Source of the DNA: an uncultured Helcococcus sp.
GTDB taxonomy: Bacteria > Bacillota > Clostridia > Tissierellales > Peptoniphilaceae
NCBI GenBank assembly: GCA_947253305.1
Contig: CAMXYZ010000045.1
Span: forward strand, 1-8,002
Direction: 5' to 3'
DNA length: 8,002 nt
Part shown: one piece after another, positions 6,618 through 8,002 of the stretch
Layout of the letters: each line of letters begins with the position of its first letter
How positions within the stretch are numbered: position 1 is the first letter of the stretch
The notes under the pieces: model-generated
What the model saw: only the letters and a program-made list of their open reading frames with translations
Databases searched by the model: none
Told to the model about the DNA's origin: nothing
Made by a program: the position numbers and the translations under genes

Positions 6618-7854
6618 ATGTTAAAAAGGATAATAATCATTATATTCGCCTATGTAGGTATATCGACAGGCGCCGGACTTGCATCAGGTCAAGAATTGCT
6701 ACAATACTTCATTTCTTTTGGAAAGATGGGATTTGTAGGTATTTCAATAGTAGCCGTATTACATACTTTAGTAGGTGGAATGATATTAAATATAGGGTCT
6801 CATTTTAGAGCAAAGGCTCATAGTGAAGTAATTGGTGAAATTGTGCATCCTATCGCAGAAAAGATATTCGACATTATAATTATCGCATCAAGTTTTATAT
6901 TAGGATTTGTTATGCTACCTGGAGCAGGAGCTAATTTACATCAGCAATTTGGGTATCCTACTTGGGTAGGCTCATTAATTTTTGGAGCATTAGTTGTAAT
7001 TGTATCTATGCTTGATCTTGAGAAAGTCTCAAAAATTATAGGCTCATTCACACCCCTTATTTTTATATTTATAATAATTGCATTAATATATACATTGATA
7101 AATGGAAATAATAATTTTGAAATGATACAAGAAGTTTCAGAAACTATCCCGACTACATTACCAAATTGGTGGATTTCTTTCGCTAATTATTTCGGTATGT
7201 GCATAATGGTTGGAGCGGCTATGTATTTCGTACTTGGTGGAGATGAATTAAATCCAAAAGCAGCTAAAATTGGCGGATTTATTAGTGGAGGTATTGTTGG
7301 TTTTCTAACTTTTGCATTAGGAATTATACTTTTCTTAAGTATAGAATTCATAAAAGATGCTGATTTACCAACTCAAGTTATATTAAATAATATACATCCA
7401 ACTCCAGTGTTTTAATGTCACTTATAATCTTTGGAATGATATTTAATACTGCCATCGGATTATTTTATTCACTAGCTAGAAGATTCTCTACAAATGAAAA
7501 GAACTTCAAGATTGTTATAATCGGATTAGTTATTGCTGGATTCATACTATCATTTGCTGGATTTAAAAATTAGTTTCAATCATGTATCCATTATTAGGAT
7601 ATGCATGAATAGTTTTAGTAATACATCTGATGTATATATGGTTCATTAATAGAAAAGTAATAAAAAGAGAAGAAAATATAAGGACAAGAATATTTAATTT
7701 ATTCAATAAAAAGCATGACGAAAATCTTAAATACACTAAGATGGATGAAAATTTAATAGATCATCTAGCAGAAAAATCAATTATAGATAATGACGATATT
7801 TCAGATGATATCGAAGAATTAGTCAAAGAAAGTTTAGATGATAATAATGAATAA
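6618..7854 (+). pseudogene. YkvI-family (COG3949) membrane protein, disrupted by two frameshifts and a TGA
   Basis: Intact YkvI-family proteins are polytopic membrane proteins of the APC transporter superfamily with unknown substrate. The first piece (6618-7415, 265 residues) carries family marks: GAGLASGQE at 18-26 in the first membrane helix and MLPGAGANLHQQFG at 99-112, with many hydrophobic helices. It stops at TAA 7413-7415. The protein resumes one frame over at 7415 (MSLIIFGMIFNTAIGLFYS) until TAG 7571-7573, then in the third frame (LVSIMYPLLGYA) until TGA 7606-7608. It continues to 7854 with IVLVIHLMYIWF and an acidic tail. One missing base in the T run at 7410-7413, and another in the A/T run at about 7565-7571, would rejoin the frames. 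The TGA sits where GYAW is expected (TGG to TGA). Restored length is about 412 residues. Either a young pseudogene or partly sequencing error; the 265-residue piece could still be made. The start at 6618 is set by GGAGAG and the promoter. Confidence 0.85.
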
Positions 7855-7856
7855 GC

Positions 7857-7893
7857 AAAAACTCTAGCTCAACTATATGCTCTAGAGTTTTTT
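7857..7893. terminator. Bidirectional terminator between convergent genes
   Basis: An 11-bp perfect stem (7857-7867 with 7882-7892) has a 14-base loop. It is flanked by A residues on the left and T residues on the right, so it can end transcription in both directions. It follows the YkvI-family remnant on the plus strand by 2 bases and overlaps the stop codon of the minus-strand gene on its right. Confidence 0.88.
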
Positions 7894-8002
7894 ATTGTAA
7901 ATATCTATAAATCAAATATGTTCCTATTAAATTAACTATATAAAATATATTTTTCTTAGTTTTATGTCTAAAGAATTGCATTCCTAATAATCCACCTACT
8001 CC
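7892..8002 (-). CDS. C-terminal end of a DUF1294-like membrane protein (runs off right edge)
   Basis: The last 36 codons of a minus-strand gene enter from the right edge and end at TAA (7894-7892), inside the shared terminator. The peptide GVGGLLGMQFFRHKTKKN followed by a hydrophobic helix and RYLQ resembles the end of DUF1294 proteins, small inner-membrane proteins of unknown function whose last part carries a G-x-x-LGM...FRHKTKK motif. The start and most of the protein lie outside the window. The family call rests on this one motif. Confidence 0.72.
   Translation of the reverse strand, partial: GVGGLLGMQFFRHKTKKNIFYIVNLIGTYLIYRYLQ

Noticed and set aside
6512..6808. A 98-codon plus-strand frame starting just after fprA
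   Set aside because: Its start is inside the terminator hairpin region and it overlaps the YkvI-family gene in another frame, with no family resemblance.
7606..7608. TGA read as tryptophan (alternative genetic code)
   Set aside because: Other genes here use TGG for Trp and end cleanly, and the same gene carries two frameshifts, so a nonsense mutation is simpler.

Overview
The window is very AT-rich. Its codon choice (AGA for Arg, A/T-ending codons), strong AGGAG-type ribosome binding sites and clear TATAAT boxes suggest a low-GC anaerobic Firmicute-type bacterium. The gene set (a class A flavodiiron protein, an acyl-CoA dehydrogenase/ETF hybrid, a YkvI-family membrane protein) fits a clostridial or Tissierellia/Peptoniphilaceae-like anaerobe. 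That assignment is inference from composition and gene families. TGG codons read as Trp in several genes, so there is no sign of a recoded TGA.

Left block, minus strand (1-3964): a compact operon of an Abi_2/AbiF-like HEPN protein, then sbcD, then sbcC. The abi stop codon overlaps the sbcD ribosome binding site, and sbcD and sbcC overlap by ATGA. sbcC runs off the left edge, so only its N-terminal ATPase half, first coil and zinc hook are present. The space ahead of abi is densely structured: three stem-loops, one of which can occlude the abi Shine-Dalgarno, plus overlapping divergent promoters. AbiF proteins are known to travel with a conserved non-coding RNA antitoxin and are related to the ancestors of Cas13, so this leader is the best candidate for an undescribed element.

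Middle block, plus strand (about 3989-6546): a promoter, then an odd 397-residue protein joining remnants of the two helical domains of an acyl-CoA dehydrogenase to the C-terminal FAD domain of EtfA, with the dehydrogenase beta domain and the EtfA N-terminal domain missing. An intact flavodiiron protein (fprA type) follows and ends at a strong terminator. The two may share a transcript and possibly a role in flavin electron transfer or oxygen detoxification.

Right block (6570-8002): a well-formed promoter drives a YkvI-family transporter-like gene broken by two single-base frameshifts and an in-frame TGA, so it is a pseudogene unless the assembly is wrong. It ends at a bidirectional terminator shared with the 3' end of a convergent minus-strand gene that looks like a DUF1294 membrane protein. 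No tRNA, rRNA, CRISPR array or insertion sequence was seen.
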